A DNA stretch of 64,000 nucleotides from Seriola aureovittata (Eukaryota; Chordata; Actinopteri; Carangiformes; Carangidae): NCBI RefSeq assembly GCF_021018895.1, contig NC_079374.1:1295212-1359211 (forward strand), read 5' to 3'. This document shows positions 1 through 10,790 of the stretch, one piece after another. The notes under the pieces are model-generated. The model did no database searches. It had not been told where the DNA came from and worked only from the letters and a program-made list of their open reading frames with translations. Position numbers and translations under genes: made by a program. How positions within the stretch are numbered: the stretch's first letter is position 1; the number at the start of each line of letters is the position of its first letter.

Positions 1-1123
1 TTTGTGAATGGATGAATGGATGAATTAATTCAAATGCATTTATATGTCAAACAGCCTTTTCAGTGGTTGAGAGTCATTCATTTCCATCAGCTCCCTCATA
101 TTCTTTATGCCCTTAAAAAAGAGAAAGGATGATGCCCTTGAAGTCGACTTCATTGGAGGCAGGAACACAAACTATTTCACCCTTTAAAAACTTTCCTGCT
201 CAATCACAATCCTCAATAACATAACAAAATCCTGTGTGAACGAGAACACCAACGTAAACCGGTCCTCTCAGTCAGGACCGGACGAACCAGCGAAGTGAGC
301 TGTGGGCCGCTAATTACCCCAAACCGCTGTCACCCTCCAGTTGTTATCAACAGATCTCAGATCAGGTAAAAATGTCCACTGGCTGAAACCAGTTTGTCAT
401 TGTTGGTGTCTGCAGTGATGGAATAAGGAGACATTTCTGCCGTTCCATCACAGTGAGTCATTATTTACAGGACAGGTAACAGTTACATCACTCCTCGGTG
501 TGTTCCCACCACTGCCACCCACCTGACAGTCTCAGCAGGTCCTTCTTTAGTTAGATCATAGCACCGTAGTCACCTTATGGACAAAGGGTCCACAACCCAG
601 AATCAAAGAATTGGTGATCAGCATCATTTCAAGTTTTAGAAGTGTTCAGTTATCTAGGCACGTATTTAGTTGTAAAAAGTAGTTCTATTTGTTTTCATCA
701 TCTCATGAAGCTCACTGGCTTTTTGTTCGTTTTCTGGAGGCTGTTTCGCAGGCAGCAGCAGAAAGTGGCCTGAACTACAGTTTAATGTCCTCAGTTTTAT
801 TCATATAAGATATCCTGGTGAAAGTGGTCAACACAGCCAATAAAGTCAGCTGGAAACCAACTGGTGGATCTGTTCAACCTGCTGCTGTGCAGCCGGGGCT
901 CTGGGGAATTATTTATTGTCACTTTATTTCTTTGATTTTGTCTGGCTTCTACTTGTGCAATACATCATGTGACACTTTTTTGGTGGAGAGCACCCTAGGG
1001 TTTATGTGTCCCTAGCAACAACATGCAAAACAACATGTTTTACAGCAATTCTTCATGTCACTCTGTAATGTGCTAAAACCAGTTTGACAAAAATAGCTGA
1101 ACATGTCTTTTGGGCTGAAAACG
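1..1123. other. 5' flank of the ZP-domain gene; no gene seen
   Basis: I see no exon-like reading frame with family resemblance here. The stretch is unique-looking, AT-rich DNA leading to the TATA box. A distal regulatory role is possible but nothing in the sequence shows it. Confidence 0.5.
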
Positions 1124-1130
1124 TATAAAA
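1124..1130 (+). promoter_or_regulatory. TATA box of the ZP-domain gene
   Basis: TATAAAA lies about 30 bp upstream of an inferred transcription start near 1155 and about 120 bp upstream of a good 5' splice site (AAG|GTAAGA at 1248/1249). A strong TATA box suits a tissue-restricted secretory gene. The exact start of transcription is inferred. Confidence 0.6.
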
Positions 1131-1154
1131 GGAGGAGCAGCAGAGAGCGAGACC

Positions 1155-1248
1155 ACATCTCTCCGAGACCTGAGCAAGAGGAACCTGAAGCAGAGCTGAG
1201 GACAGCAGAGAACATCTTCTCCCGGGTCGTCCAGAAAACCTCCAGAAG
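1155..1248 (+). other. Non-coding exon 1 (5' UTR) of the ZP-domain gene
   Basis: The exon is bounded on the right by a consensus donor (GTAAGA at 1249). Its left edge is only estimated from the TATA box. It would splice to the acceptor at 1779, with the start codon 30 bp into exon 2. Confidence 0.5.
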
Positions 1249-1809
1249 GTAAGACTCTGTCTCTGCCTCTTTGTTTCTGCACTGTGGTGAGTCAGGCCTG
1301 GAAAACACCATCAAAACCACACAAAACTTTATTCTGCTCAGCTCACATTTACTGTGTTGATCTCATTACATTTGGACTTTTGAGTTTTGCAAACAGATCA
1401 AACTGTATGTAGGAGTTGATACATGGTTCTACCATAATGAGTCTGCAGCTGTAAATGTGAATATTCAGTTAATAATCAGAAGATCAGTGGAGACTTCTCC
1501 CTGATGACGTGCTGTGCTGGAGGAGGATTTTCCAACATTAACAAAGTACGAAGTAAAACAGTAAAGTTTTTTTGTTGTTGTCATGTTTATCTTTAATTTC
1601 AGTTACTCATGGTTAAAATGTGTCTTGTTGGGAGGCTGATCCAAACAGACTGTGACGGACTCACAGAGGAGACTGTGTGGAAATGTGGTCTGAGATCAGC
1701 TGAGCTCAACTGAATGAGTCTTTGGATGTGATGTCACAGAGTTGTGTGAAGGTGAATGTGTCACTGCTCTGTCTTGCAGCTCCCTGTCAGCGGACCGCTC
1801 TCCTCCGAC

Positions 1810-1855
1810 ATGTTCCTCGTCCTGCTTTACCTGGCTGCACTCAGCCAGACTGTAG
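1810..1855 (+). CDS. ZP gene exon 2, coding part: start codon and signal peptide
   Basis: ATG is followed by a hydrophobic stretch (FLVLLYLAAL), typical of a signal peptide. The exon itself begins at 1780 after TTGCAG, giving 30 nt of 5' UTR. The donor is GTAAGA at 1856; the exon ends in phase 1. Confidence 0.8.
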
Positions 1856-3895
1856 GTAAGAACACACACCACCTCATCCACACGGCAGCCATGTTGAAAC
1901 TCTACCATCATCAGCAAACCGACTGAAGCAGGAAGATCATTATCAGGCTGAGCCGTTAATAAACTCTAAACTGTTAGTTGTCCCGTGAATCTACATGGGC
2001 TCCTGTAGGGTCCTGTAGGCTCTTGTAGGGTCCTGCTGGCTCCTGTTGGCTCTTGTAGGGTCCTGCTGGCTCCTGCTGGCTCTTGTAGGGTCCTGCTGGC
2101 TCCAGTAGGGTCCTGTAGGGTCCTGCTGGCTCCAGTAGGGTCCTGTAGGGTCCTGTTGGCTCCAGTAGGGTCCTGTAGGGTCCTGTTGGCTCTTGTAGGG
2201 TCCTGCTGGCTCCTGCTGGCTCTTGTAGGGTCCTGCTGGCTCCAGTAGGGTCCTGTAGGATCCTGCTGGCTCCAGTAGGGTCCTGTAGGGTCCTGTTGGC
2301 TCTTGTAGGGTCCTGCTGGCTCCTGCTGGCTCTTGTAGGGTCCTGCTGGCTCCAGTAGGGTCCTGTAGGGTCCTGCTGGCTCCTGTAGGGTCCTGCAGGC
2401 TCCTGCTGGCTCCTGTAGGGTGCTGTAGGCTCCTGGGGGTCTCTTTTTCCCAACAATTACATTTGCAACTTCTCTTGTGGTCCAACCTGCTGATTGACTT
2501 CTCTAACTGACTCTCACCATGTTTCCTTTTCAGCTTCCCGAGAAACATTTACAAGCAATTTCACCAAAAATATCAGCGACTGCCCCATCGACTTTTTTGG
2601 ACAACGTTACAACAATATATACGTGAGTAAGACGAAGCTGGACTTTTGAGAACAGCTTCACGTCTTTGTCCTTGTTGATCTTATGAGTCTGTGTTTGGTG
2701 AAGGTCGCATCAGCGCCACAACAGGGCTGACTGGGGGGAAAATGTGTGACTGACAAGTTCAGTTTCAGGGCAGGAAGGCATGTACGACAGGAAGAGAGGT
2801 GTTTGTGGTGCGGTCCCGCTCATGACCGTCAGCTAAAACCATCTCCAGTTAATTATGTTATACACACATGCATTATGAGTTTGTACTAATTGATTTGTTA
2901 TGTCTCCCTATTGTCGACAGGTAAATATCACCAACGGACAAAGCACAATTTGTTTCAAAGGTTTTAAAAATGAAACGGTTGGAAACAACTGTCTCCAGGT
3001 GTTTGACACTGATATCGTCAAAGGACTTTGGTCCAAATCAATAATAACAGAGACGAATTCATCAGACTATCATAGAAACCTGACAGGTCTCTCAGGTTCC
3101 TCATCATGTTCCACTAATATATTCTTACAAAATACCAATTCATCAATTTTGGTGAGTTTCATCAGAGTCTGTCTGATCTCTTATATCAATTCAGGTCATC
3201 TGAAGCTTTTTTCTCCCAACAGTCTCTGATTCTCACCTGTTTCATGTTTCCAGATTCAATTTAATTTCCGCATGTTTTCGGCACCAGTTGTGAAAGTGAC
3301 TCCTGATTCCTCGAAAAAAAATTTCGTAAGTACATGTACGACATAGATGGGGAATAGTCGATAAAGATGTTTACACGTCACACACATGTTGCTTTAGTTG
3401 CCCAAATGGACGACACAGTTTTAGTTGAGTTCCTTGTGTGTGTCAGCGGCCTCTGTGCTGTCGTTCCTCTGCAGGTCGTGGACTTGGTCGTCCGTGGTGT
3501 TACTCTGGATAAGTGGAATGTCAGTGGTCGGACTGTCTACAAGTACCTTGACGGATGCACGCACAAAGGTTAGTGCTCAGTGTTAGTTTAATAACCACCA
3601 ACAGCTCAAACTCAAGACTGACCTTGTTAGTCTGGCTTTTATTAGAATTTTATTTATTTATATCTTTGAGGCTGTTTTACTGGTATGTCCTTATATTCTA
3701 TGATTATTGTCTGGATTGTTTTCCTTCTAATACCCTACTTTAATTTTATTTAATTTTTTTAAAAATTTCATTTCGACCTCTCTTACTGGTTTTACTCTTT
3801 TCAAACGTCTCCTCTCTTGTATTATTTTATCTTTATGATCTTGAGTTTTATTGTCCTACCTTTTATTTCTGGTTTTACTCACTTCAATACATATC

Positions 3896-3964
<69 letters not shown>

Positions 3965-6900
3965 GTTGTATGAACCACAACCTTTAAAGAGCTTTGAGTG
4001 GTCAGTAAGATTAGAAAATTGCTGTATGAGTTCAAGTCCATTTACCATTTAACCTAAACTCCAGTCACCAGCTGTGTATCAGGGTGGAGGATCTCAAGAG
4101 AGCCGGGTGAACACGAGGGACGGACTCTGTAACGGGGCCCTCAGGGCCAATCTGTTTTAATGTTGCTTGTTTCTGTGTTTTTCCCAGGTTCTCTATTTGA
4201 TCCAAGCTGGTCGGGGTGTGATTCAAAAGGCTTCAGTGTACAGTGTAGTCAACAGGCAAACCTCACAGTCGGTCCCTGTGGAACGAGCTGCCCGTAAATA
4301 CGTCTCATTTTTATTTCTAGGAAAATATTTTTTTCTCTCTTTTGTTTTCTGTTGATGATACTAACACCCCCCCTCCCTCCGCGTGTTAGGTGCCCATCCA
4401 CTTGCACTGTGATCGGCTCCACTGTCATCAGGTTTGGCGGCAATGTGACCTCCGTCCCAAACCGCTGTGCTTACTCTCTGATGTCACATATGGGTGTCCA
4501 GCTGGTGGCGGTCTTCAAGGACCGCCGGCGTAAAGACGTCAGTCTTCTGGACCAAGTGATCCTGCACAAGTCGGGTGTCAGCATTCACCTGGGACAAGGT
4601 GGAAGAGTTCAGGTGAGGGTTGTTGAAGGTTGTTCTTGTGGTTTCTTGCTTGATTCATGGACGCGATGTGGGGAGGCTTCGTGGTGAATCTGTCCTGGGC
4701 AACAGCGAACCCCCAAAACCCTCCTTTTACTTGAGGTGAGCTCGAGCGGCTCTGAGATCTTTGAGATCCGAACCGATGTAGTGATGATATGCTTGGGAGG
4801 ACCATTGACATATGACTTGAATGCGTCAATGCCATTGCGGAAAGATAAAGTGGCGGCTCCGATTCTGAAAGAATGTCTAGTCTGGATCGACTTGTCTGGA
4901 TTCACAGATGAAAAGAGGATCTGTTGCTGTTGTGCTCTAAACCTTCTGATGGAGCAGGGAGCCTGCAGCGGTTTCTGAAGGATTTAGGGTGATTGGGCTT
5001 TGAAGGAGAAGATGGCTGTAGGTGGACCGGAGTGATGGGTAATCTGCTTTATGTAGAATAGTAGGGTGTCATTTGACGAATGGGACAGGTCTGAAATGTA
5101 AGCAGCGTGGCGTGGGTCAAAGTGGATGGTTCAGGTGGCGAATTCAGAACATCTGAGGAAACCAAAGACGACAAGCAAACATGGTTTCTATGGTGCAAGG
5201 CGTGTGAGGAGTGCTGTGTCCAGAGAGGATGGTGTGGAGGCGTGTTGGACATATGTGTGGGGTCAGTAACTTCCTGTTCAGCGGTGTCGCTCACATTTGA
5301 ACCAGTGTTTTCCCTCCACTTTGTCTCTCCGCTGTGATGCAGGTGAACGGCACGGTGCTGAGCCTCAGCAACGTGCCTCAGCAGCATCACGGCGTGAAAC
5401 TCTCCAAGGACAAAACCGGAGTCACCGCCATGTTCCCGCTCTCCAAGACTTCCGTCTTCTTTGATGGTTACACCGCACAGATCACCACGACAGGTAGAGT
5501 TTCTGCGACACCTCCATGTGACAACAGTGAACAGCTCTGATGATGTTGTGTTGGTCACTGAGAGATTCATTTACAAAACAATGTGAAGTGATTTGAGTTT
5601 AAACAGAAACAACACAACAAGTGTGTTGGTTCTGTTTAGACTGAAATCTGGATCACAGAGGACACACACTGTGGCTGATTGAATCAGTGATGACACCTGT
5701 CTTTTAACAAGCGGCCGTGAGGCTCCAGTCTGACTTTGATCACCTGACTCCTTGTCTCAGGTGGATCACCCAGCATGCAGGGTTTATGTGGCAACAGGAC
5801 TCTGAGTGACGAGAAGTCGTCCAATTCCAGCTCCTCCAGGTGAGTGACTGCACCTGAACATCCCACTGCACTTACTGTGTATAAACCAAGCCCTGACCTC
5901 CTGCTGTCTGCCCCCCCCCCCAGCTGTGAGGATCAGCACAAGGAACGTAACAACACAAGCATCAACTGCACCATGGTGACTGAACGGTGAGCACACACAC
6001 CTGAACACACACACACACACTCAGCTGAGATGTGCTGCCTCATGTCTCATGTTGTCAAGTACATTTACAGAACAAGTCCTGTACTGAAGGACACATCTGA
6101 GCTACCTGTACTTCACCTTTTTACTGCACCAGTTTCCTGTTTCCTGCAGATTCACATGATTCATAGAAAACACAATCGACTAATTAAATTAGCTCCAAAT
6201 TGTAATCAAATAACTATGTATTTATCCTTGTAGTTATACTGCATGAGGAGCACTTGAAGTGTATTTTGATGGTGCTTCTTCCAGCACAGGTGAGCAGGGA
6301 CGACTAAAGCTAAACACACCTGAGCTCAGATTGTCCCCCTTTTTATTCTGTTCAGTTTCAGTTTCTGTGTCGACAGGAATCCGTGTGCGACTCTGTTTTA
6401 GACCAGCAGACAGCACACCTGACACCTGACACCCGACACCTGACACCCGACACCTGACACCTGTCCTGGACGCAGCGTGACACACCTGTATCTTGTTGAC
6501 TGAACTCCAAGCTTCTGTTTCCCACAACAGCTGTAATGTCCTGAGGGAGGCGCCCTTCACCGCCTGCCACAACCTCACCGACCCAGAGCCCTTCATCACC
6601 GCCTGCATCAAGAATCTGTGCAAATATCCAGCGGTGGACGGTTTCAGTCGGTGCCAGTTCCTGGAGGCCTACGTCGCCGCCTGCAACCTGCAGCCGTCCA
6701 ACAACACCCTGCAGGGCTGGAGGTCAAATGTCACCTGCTGTGAGACCTTCACTGACCTTCACTCACCTCTGTTTTCTAAGACCTGACGGGACGAGATGAG
6801 GGATCACACAGTCCCCTCTCAGAGCAGGTCTGTCTCTCTGACTCTAATGATTGTCTGTTTGACTCTTTCAGCCGCCCCCCAGGTCTTCTGTAACGACACC

Positions 6901-8874
6901 TTCTGCAGCGCTCATGAGTTCTGCGCTGCCGACATCAGTGGTAAAACCAGCTGCTACTGTCGGGCCATCTTCGCCTCCAAATACAGATCAAAAAACACTT
7001 TAGGTGAGGAGGGAGAACCAGCCACACGGTGTGATGTTCAGTATCACAGGTTATAGCTGAGAAACACATCTGATGTATTATGACATCAAGGCAACTGCTC
7101 AGGGGCCCAGACCCCGAGACACCACCTGGTGATCCTCGCTGCATGTCACAGATTACAGTTTACAGATGTCCCCTAAACGCCTCAGATGCAGCGTGTCAGT
7201 AGATGAACACAGAAAACCTGTGATGAGGTGGAATCACTCCATCATCAGAGAATTGACTGCAGGGCTGAAATTAGTGATGATTTTCCTCAATAATCAATCT
7301 GACAATTATATCCATCTAAAATGTCAGGAAATAGTTCAAAATGCCCTGAACTCCACGTGAACACGTTCAAACTTCTTGATTTATATGATCAGCTCTCAAA
7401 CACACATATATATATATATAGTACCAGAGACACTTTCACATTACACACAGTCGCTGGATGGACTAGTCATGTGACAAGTATTGATTGGTGGAGTAAAGTG
7501 AGGCGTTCACAGACGTCTGCTGCGGTGGAAACATGAACGTCTCCTCCAGTCTTCTAACAGCAGAAGGACACCGTGTCACATGTTTGCGTGCGTTTCATTC
7601 TCCTCGTCTCGTCCTGCTGTTCAGGCGAGCCGACGGTCTGCGACCAGAACTCTGCCTCGGTCACCCTGGCCGGTTGTCTCCTGAACGAAAGAGGCGTCGA
7701 CTACTCCATGTTACACCTCAACAACAACAGCTGCAGAGGACAGATGGACAGCCGCACCCACATGGTGACCTTCAGCTTCGACAGCAACAACACCTGTGGG
7801 ACGGTGGTAATGGTGGGTGTCTGTCCTCTCCTGACTGGCTCTCGATGAGCCAATCAGCTGAGCTCTGCAGTGCTAGTGGGAGTGGTCAGGGTACTGTGTC
7901 TCTGAACTAATATATGATGCTGATTCTGTCATCACACCTCAAGACATGTCAGGTGTTACAGTAGCGTGATGCATTCACTTTAGAAAGAAAATTCTGTCAT
8001 TTATTATCTAAGATAATTATCTCAGAATTAAGAGATGATTATGTCGTTGATTCAGAAAAACAGAGCAAAATTTTTAGCATGACGCTTCTGTAGATGGATG
8101 TGACACCGTGTGAATCCCTGTGACCCTGCAGGCCAACAACAGCCAGATCATCTACAAGAACGCCATCATGAAACAGAACAACACTGGCGTCATCACTCGC
8201 CACGACCAATTCCAGATCGACTTCTCCTGCTACTACAACCAGCCGGAGATCAAGACCATGGCCTTCAAAATCAAAGACAGGTGAGCGACCATGAGTCACC
8301 TCTGAGGTCACTGTCTTCCTTCCATATCTACATATTATGATCCTGCATATTTCTCCGTCTTCATATTCCTCTTCCGTAAGAAGTTTGGCGTGTAACTGCT
8401 CCCACAGCTTTGAGAAAACCCAGATAAAATATATATCAAATGGTGTGCTGTCACATTCCTTATCAATTTGAGTAACCATGGCAACATAAATGGCAAAAAA
8501 CAGCGAAAGAATTCCCATAGAGAATGAATGGAGAGATGTCCTGAAAATGACCAAACCCACTCGTTTTTGGAGCATCGTACTTTAACATAGAAATATGGTT
8601 GAAACTTTCCGTAAAATGTAGATACACATGTAAGACATCAGTGTCTTCACTGAAGTCTTAGGACGCTGGTAGCCAATACATGTTTTCAGTAGGACTTGTA
8701 GTTTGTAGCTTTTTGATGAAAACCTGCGGATTGTGTATGCGTATTTCCCTCCTCCCCCTGGTGGCCACAGTCGCCATAGCAATGGACAAAGCTGATTCTG
8801 ATTGGCTAATTAAACTCATTAACTCTTTGCCTTTTAACTCAGCTACAAGAGTAACTGTAAAGTGAATCTATTTA

Positions 8875-8931
<57 letters not shown>

Positions 8932-9800
8932 AGCTCTGTGATCCAGAAGATCATATCTGGACCTTGGAATTACACTCTGACCATGAAGGCCTACAGCGAT
9001 GCCGGCCGTACAAAAGTCATCAATGCGAGCACCGAAATCCAGCTGCAGGAGAAAGTCTGGGTGGAGCTGAAGACCGAGGGGCTGGACGACCAAATGGTTG
9101 CCGTGGTGACTGACTCCTGCTGGGCCACCGACCAGTCGTCGCCCAACGGGAGTCTGAGATACGACCTGATCAAGAAAGGGTGAGAGACACAGTTAGTTAT
9201 CAGCACTTCCTGTTTGCTCTGTACCTCTGGATGTTCAGACAACTAACACTGGATCACTGTGATCCTGTTTCCTTTAGACCAGCTGTGTACACCTGTCCCT
9301 CTCACCTGACACAGTGTCTCTGCCTCACCTTTCTCCCTCTGCTTCTCCCTCACACTTTTACTTTTCCTCCTAAAGCTTCAAAAACTTTATTACAAATGAT
9401 ATCAACCTGCCCAAATCCATTTGTACCAGCTGATGCAGAAACACTGAGCGGAGCTCACAGGGGAATTCAGACCAGATAAACCTGTTAGCATGTTTTCAGG
9501 AAAACCAGTGGCTACAGGAAGCTGTTGCTGCTTCACAATAAAAATCTTCCCTGGTTAAGCTGTGGTACAAAGTGTTGAACTTTGATAGACTTCATCAGCT
9601 GCTGTGTCTTCCCGCTTCTGTTCAGCTGCTCCAACCCAGCTGACGACACAGTGACGGTCATCGGCAACGGACTGGGAACATTCAACTTCTTCTCCTTCAA
9701 CATGTTCCAGTTCAGTGGGAAGAGTGGGGACATCTACCTGCATTGCAGACTCAACCTGTGTGTGAAGAGCAACAAAACCTGCGCCCCGGTACGCCGTCGT

Positions 9801-9843
<43 letters not shown>

Positions 9844-10298
9844 AAGTTCTGTCTCATCATCCAGTCACTGATGGTGAGCTGTTTAGTTGTATTCAACAGT
9901 CTGAGCTGGTGGAAGCCTGTACATTTAGAACAGAAGAGGCCCGAGGACGGAGCCTTGGGGAACTCCACGTCATCGTTCTGTGCTCTGTGTGTCTAATTCC
10001 TCTGGGACACAAACTAGTCCCTGTCCTTCACAGATGATTCAAACCAGTTTGGCTCTGTGCCACAAAGTCCCAGCCAGTTCTCCAGACTGTTGAACACCAT
10101 GTTTGATTTCCGTTTGTGTCATGACTGTAGTCAAAGATGTAAACAGTGTGACACAAAAGGAAAGAGTTTTCTATGAGGAAAACTTAATCTGTGTGTTTGT
10201 CTTTGTCTCAGAGCTGCAATAAGAAAAAACGCAGATCTGTCAGGTCTTTATATAAAGATGAAAATCCCGCCCTCATCACCATGGCTTGGACCAATTAG
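1810..10298 (+). CDS. Secreted alpha-tectorin-like protein with VWD, C8 and ZP domains (17 coding exons)
   Basis: Joining the exons listed below gives an uninterrupted 775-residue frame with matching phases at all 16 junctions. In order: signal peptide (about residues 1-16); an N-glycosylation-rich, cysteine-containing N-terminal region that I do not recognise (17-210); a VWD domain (about 215-365); a C8 cysteine module (about 385-435); a short cysteine-rich EGF/TIL-like module (about 455-498); and a ZP domain (about 500-750). A basic furin-type site KKRR follows at about 752-755, and only 20 residues remain after it. In the alpha-tectorin/uromodulin/GP2 family, ZP domains polymerise into extracellular filaments after furin-like cleavage. 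Family members usually carry a GPI or transmembrane anchor; none is visible here, so secretion is inferred. Teleosts have several such alpha-tectorin-like paralogues, and I cannot assign an orthologue. The start was chosen because it gives a clear signal peptide directly after the acceptor of exon 2. Confidence 0.85.
1994..2437 (+). repeat. 10-bp minisatellite in intron 2 of the ZP gene
   Basis: About 44 copies of a 10-bp unit alternate between TCCTGTAGGG, TCCTGCTGGC and close variants (TCTTGTAGGG, TCCAGTAGGG). The overlapping proline/glutamine/serine-rich minus-strand frames here result from the repeat and are not genes. Confidence 0.9.
2534..2622 (+). CDS. ZP gene exon 3: start of mature protein
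   Basis: The acceptor TTTTCAG (2533) and donor GTGAGT (2623) are good. It encodes the mature N-terminus with sequons NFT and NIS and a first cysteine pair region (CPIDFFG). The exon ends in phase 0. Confidence 0.75.
2921..3151 (+). CDS. ZP gene exon 4: glycosylated N-terminal region
   Basis: 77 codons between GACAG and GTGAGT. It contains many N-x-S/T sequons (NIT, NET, NSS, NLT) and three cysteines. I do not recognise this region as a named domain. Confidence 0.8.
3254..3325 (+). CDS. ZP gene exon 5
   Basis: 24 codons between TTTCCAG and GTAAGT, phase 0 to phase 0. It continues the N-terminal region and has no cysteines. Confidence 0.7.
3475..3568 (+). CDS. ZP gene exon 6
   Basis: The acceptor is CTCTGCAG and the donor GTTAGT. 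It encodes a beta-strand-like stretch with a sequon (NVS) and one cysteine, and ends in phase 1. Confidence 0.75.
3899..3961 (+). repeat. (TG)n microsatellite, intron 6 of the ZP gene
   Basis: A perfect TG run of about 31 dinucleotides, not adjacent to a splice site. The rest of the intron (3569-4187) shows no other structure. Confidence 0.95.
4188..4293 (+). CDS. ZP gene exon 7: cysteine-rich region before VWD
   Basis: The acceptor is TTCCCAG and the donor GTAAAT. It is cysteine-rich (CDSKGF, QCSQQ, GPCGTSC) and leads into the VWD domain. The exon ends in phase 2. Confidence 0.75.
4390..4612 (+). CDS. ZP gene exon 8: first half of VWD domain
   Basis: It begins CPSTCTVIGSTVIRFGGN, a VWD-like start, then continues through the characteristic beta-rich core. 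The donor is GTGAGG. VWD in this family is a disulphide-rich assembly module. Confidence 0.85.
4690..4985 (-). mobile_element. Decayed tyrosine-recombinase fragment (DIRS/Ngaro/Crypton type) in intron 8
   Basis: On the minus strand the frame reads RHSFRIGAATLSFRNGI. HSFRIGAAT is the hallmark HxxR catalytic box of the tyrosine recombinases carried by fish DIRS-like and Crypton elements. The flanking residues (…QQQILFSS… before, …RISKISEPLE… after) also fit. Only this short C-terminal catalytic stretch is visible, so it is a dead remnant. The family within the tyrosine-recombinase elements cannot be fixed by eye. Confidence 0.45.
5343..5493 (+). CDS. ZP gene exon 9: second half of VWD domain
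   Basis: The acceptor is GATGCAG and the donor GTAGAG. It encodes VNGTVLSLSNVP… and the FFDGYTAQI strand, typical of the VWD core, and ends in phase 1. Confidence 0.85.
5761..5839 (+). CDS. ZP gene exon 10: end of VWD (GLCGN motif)
   Basis: It contains MQGLCGNRT, the conserved GLCGN motif that closes VWD domains, followed by a serine-rich linker. Acceptor CTCAG, donor GTGAGT, phase 1 in and phase 2 out. Confidence 0.85.
5924..5986 (+). CDS. ZP gene exon 11: linker between VWD and C8
   Basis: A small 21-codon exon with two sequons (NNTS, NCT). Its acceptor is preceded by an uninterrupted C-run. Its donor (GTGAGC) is directly followed by AC repeats in the transcript. Confidence 0.7.
6531..6739 (+). 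CDS. ZP gene exon 12: C8 domain
   Basis: It encodes a cysteine-spaced C8 module (CNVL…FTACHNL…FITACIKNLC…CQFLEAYVAAC), which normally follows VWD in mucin/tectorin-type proteins. Acceptor ACAACAG, donor GTGAGA; phase 1 out. Confidence 0.85.
6872..7003 (+). CDS. ZP gene exon 13: short cysteine-rich module
   Basis: The cysteine pattern FCNDTFC…HEFC…SCYC resembles the EGF/TIL-like module found just before ZP domains. Acceptor CTTTCAG, donor GTGAGG; phase 1 in and out. Confidence 0.8.
   Translation, partial: PPPRSSVTTPSAALMSSALPTSVVKPAATVGPSSPPNTDQKTL
7625..7812 (+). CDS. ZP gene exon 14: start of ZP-N
   Basis: It begins near VCDQNSASVTLAGCLL, the typical ZP-N entry, and includes NTCGT, the conserved cysteine of ZP-N strand pairing. 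The donor is GTGGGT; phase 0 out. The preceding intron (7004-7624) holds a short TA run near 7404 and nothing else I recognise. Confidence 0.85.
8132..8280 (+). CDS. ZP gene exon 15: ZP-N continued
   Basis: It encodes IIYKNAIMKQNN…FQIDFSCYYNQPE. The IDFSCYY strand with its conserved cysteine and aromatic residues is characteristic of ZP-N. Acceptor CCTGCAG, donor GTGAGC; phase 2 out. Confidence 0.85.
8880..8929 (+). repeat. (TG)n directly before the 3' splice site of exon 16
   Basis: About 25 TG dinucleotides end in GCGCAG, which is the acceptor of exon 16. The usual polypyrimidine tract is replaced by the repeat. Confidence 0.95.
8934..9179 (+). CDS. ZP gene exon 16: ZP linker and ZP-C
   Basis: It encodes the inter-domain region and the start of ZP-C (KVWVELKTEGLDDQ…DSCWATDQSSP). 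The CWAT motif is a ZP-C hallmark. The acceptor lies flush with a TG repeat. Donor GTGAGA; phase 2 out. Confidence 0.9.
9626..9788 (+). CDS. ZP gene exon 17: ZP-C continued
   Basis: It encodes FNFFSFNMFQFSG…IYLHCRLNLC, the conserved strand with CRLNLC of ZP-C. The donor (GTACGC) is soon followed by (CA)n from 9802 to 9841. Phase 0 out. Confidence 0.9.
10212..10298 (+). CDS. ZP gene exon 18: furin site and stop codon
   Basis: SCNKKKRRSVR gives the last ZP cysteine and a furin-type cleavage site (KKRR|S). The stop TAG occupies the last three bases of the exon, flush with a consensus donor (GTAAGA at 10299). No hydrophobic tail follows. Confidence 0.85.
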   Translation, partial: SCNKKKRRSVRSLYKDENPALITMAWTN

Positions 10299-10447
10299 GT
10301 AAGACTCACCTGTGTTTCTGGCAGGTGACAGATCACTTTTAAAGATGCTGATTTCTGTCATCGCACTGCATTCTGGGAGAAAAGTCACAGGCTTCACACA
10401 CCAGGGATCGAAAACTAATCCGAATTTGTTCTGTTTGTCTCCTCAAG

Positions 10448-10790
10448 TGGTTTCCATGACGACTCGGACTGACTCACAGGCTGTCGACCTTCTGTGACTT
10501 TTGCTTCGTCCTGATAAAGAACTGAACACTGAATAGTGTCTTTATGGAGGTTTAAGAAGGTTTATAGAGGGCCATCGGGGGACCCTTTGTTCTTGGGGGG
10601 GGCCCCGAAACATTTGCATGGTTTGTGTGTGTGTGTTTGTGCAGTAACTAAATCACTGATTAACAAAGGGGGTTTAAAGGGTTTGATTTTCTGGGCTTTA
10701 CTGTCCATTTATTGTGGTTTCTTTTGGAAGTAAAGGGAACTTTTTTATATTTTAACCAAATGAATAAACAGTAAAGAAGGTTTAGATGTT
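10448..10790 (+). other. 3' UTR exon and poly(A) signal of the ZP gene
   Basis: A plausible acceptor (TCTCCTCAAG at 10447) would pair with the donor abutting the stop. AATAAA occurs at 10763-10768 and again at about 10953. The true poly(A) site is inferred. Confidence 0.4.

Noticed and set aside
8039..8575. 178-codon minus-strand frame
   Set aside because: Largely antisense of ZP exon 15; no recognisable domain.
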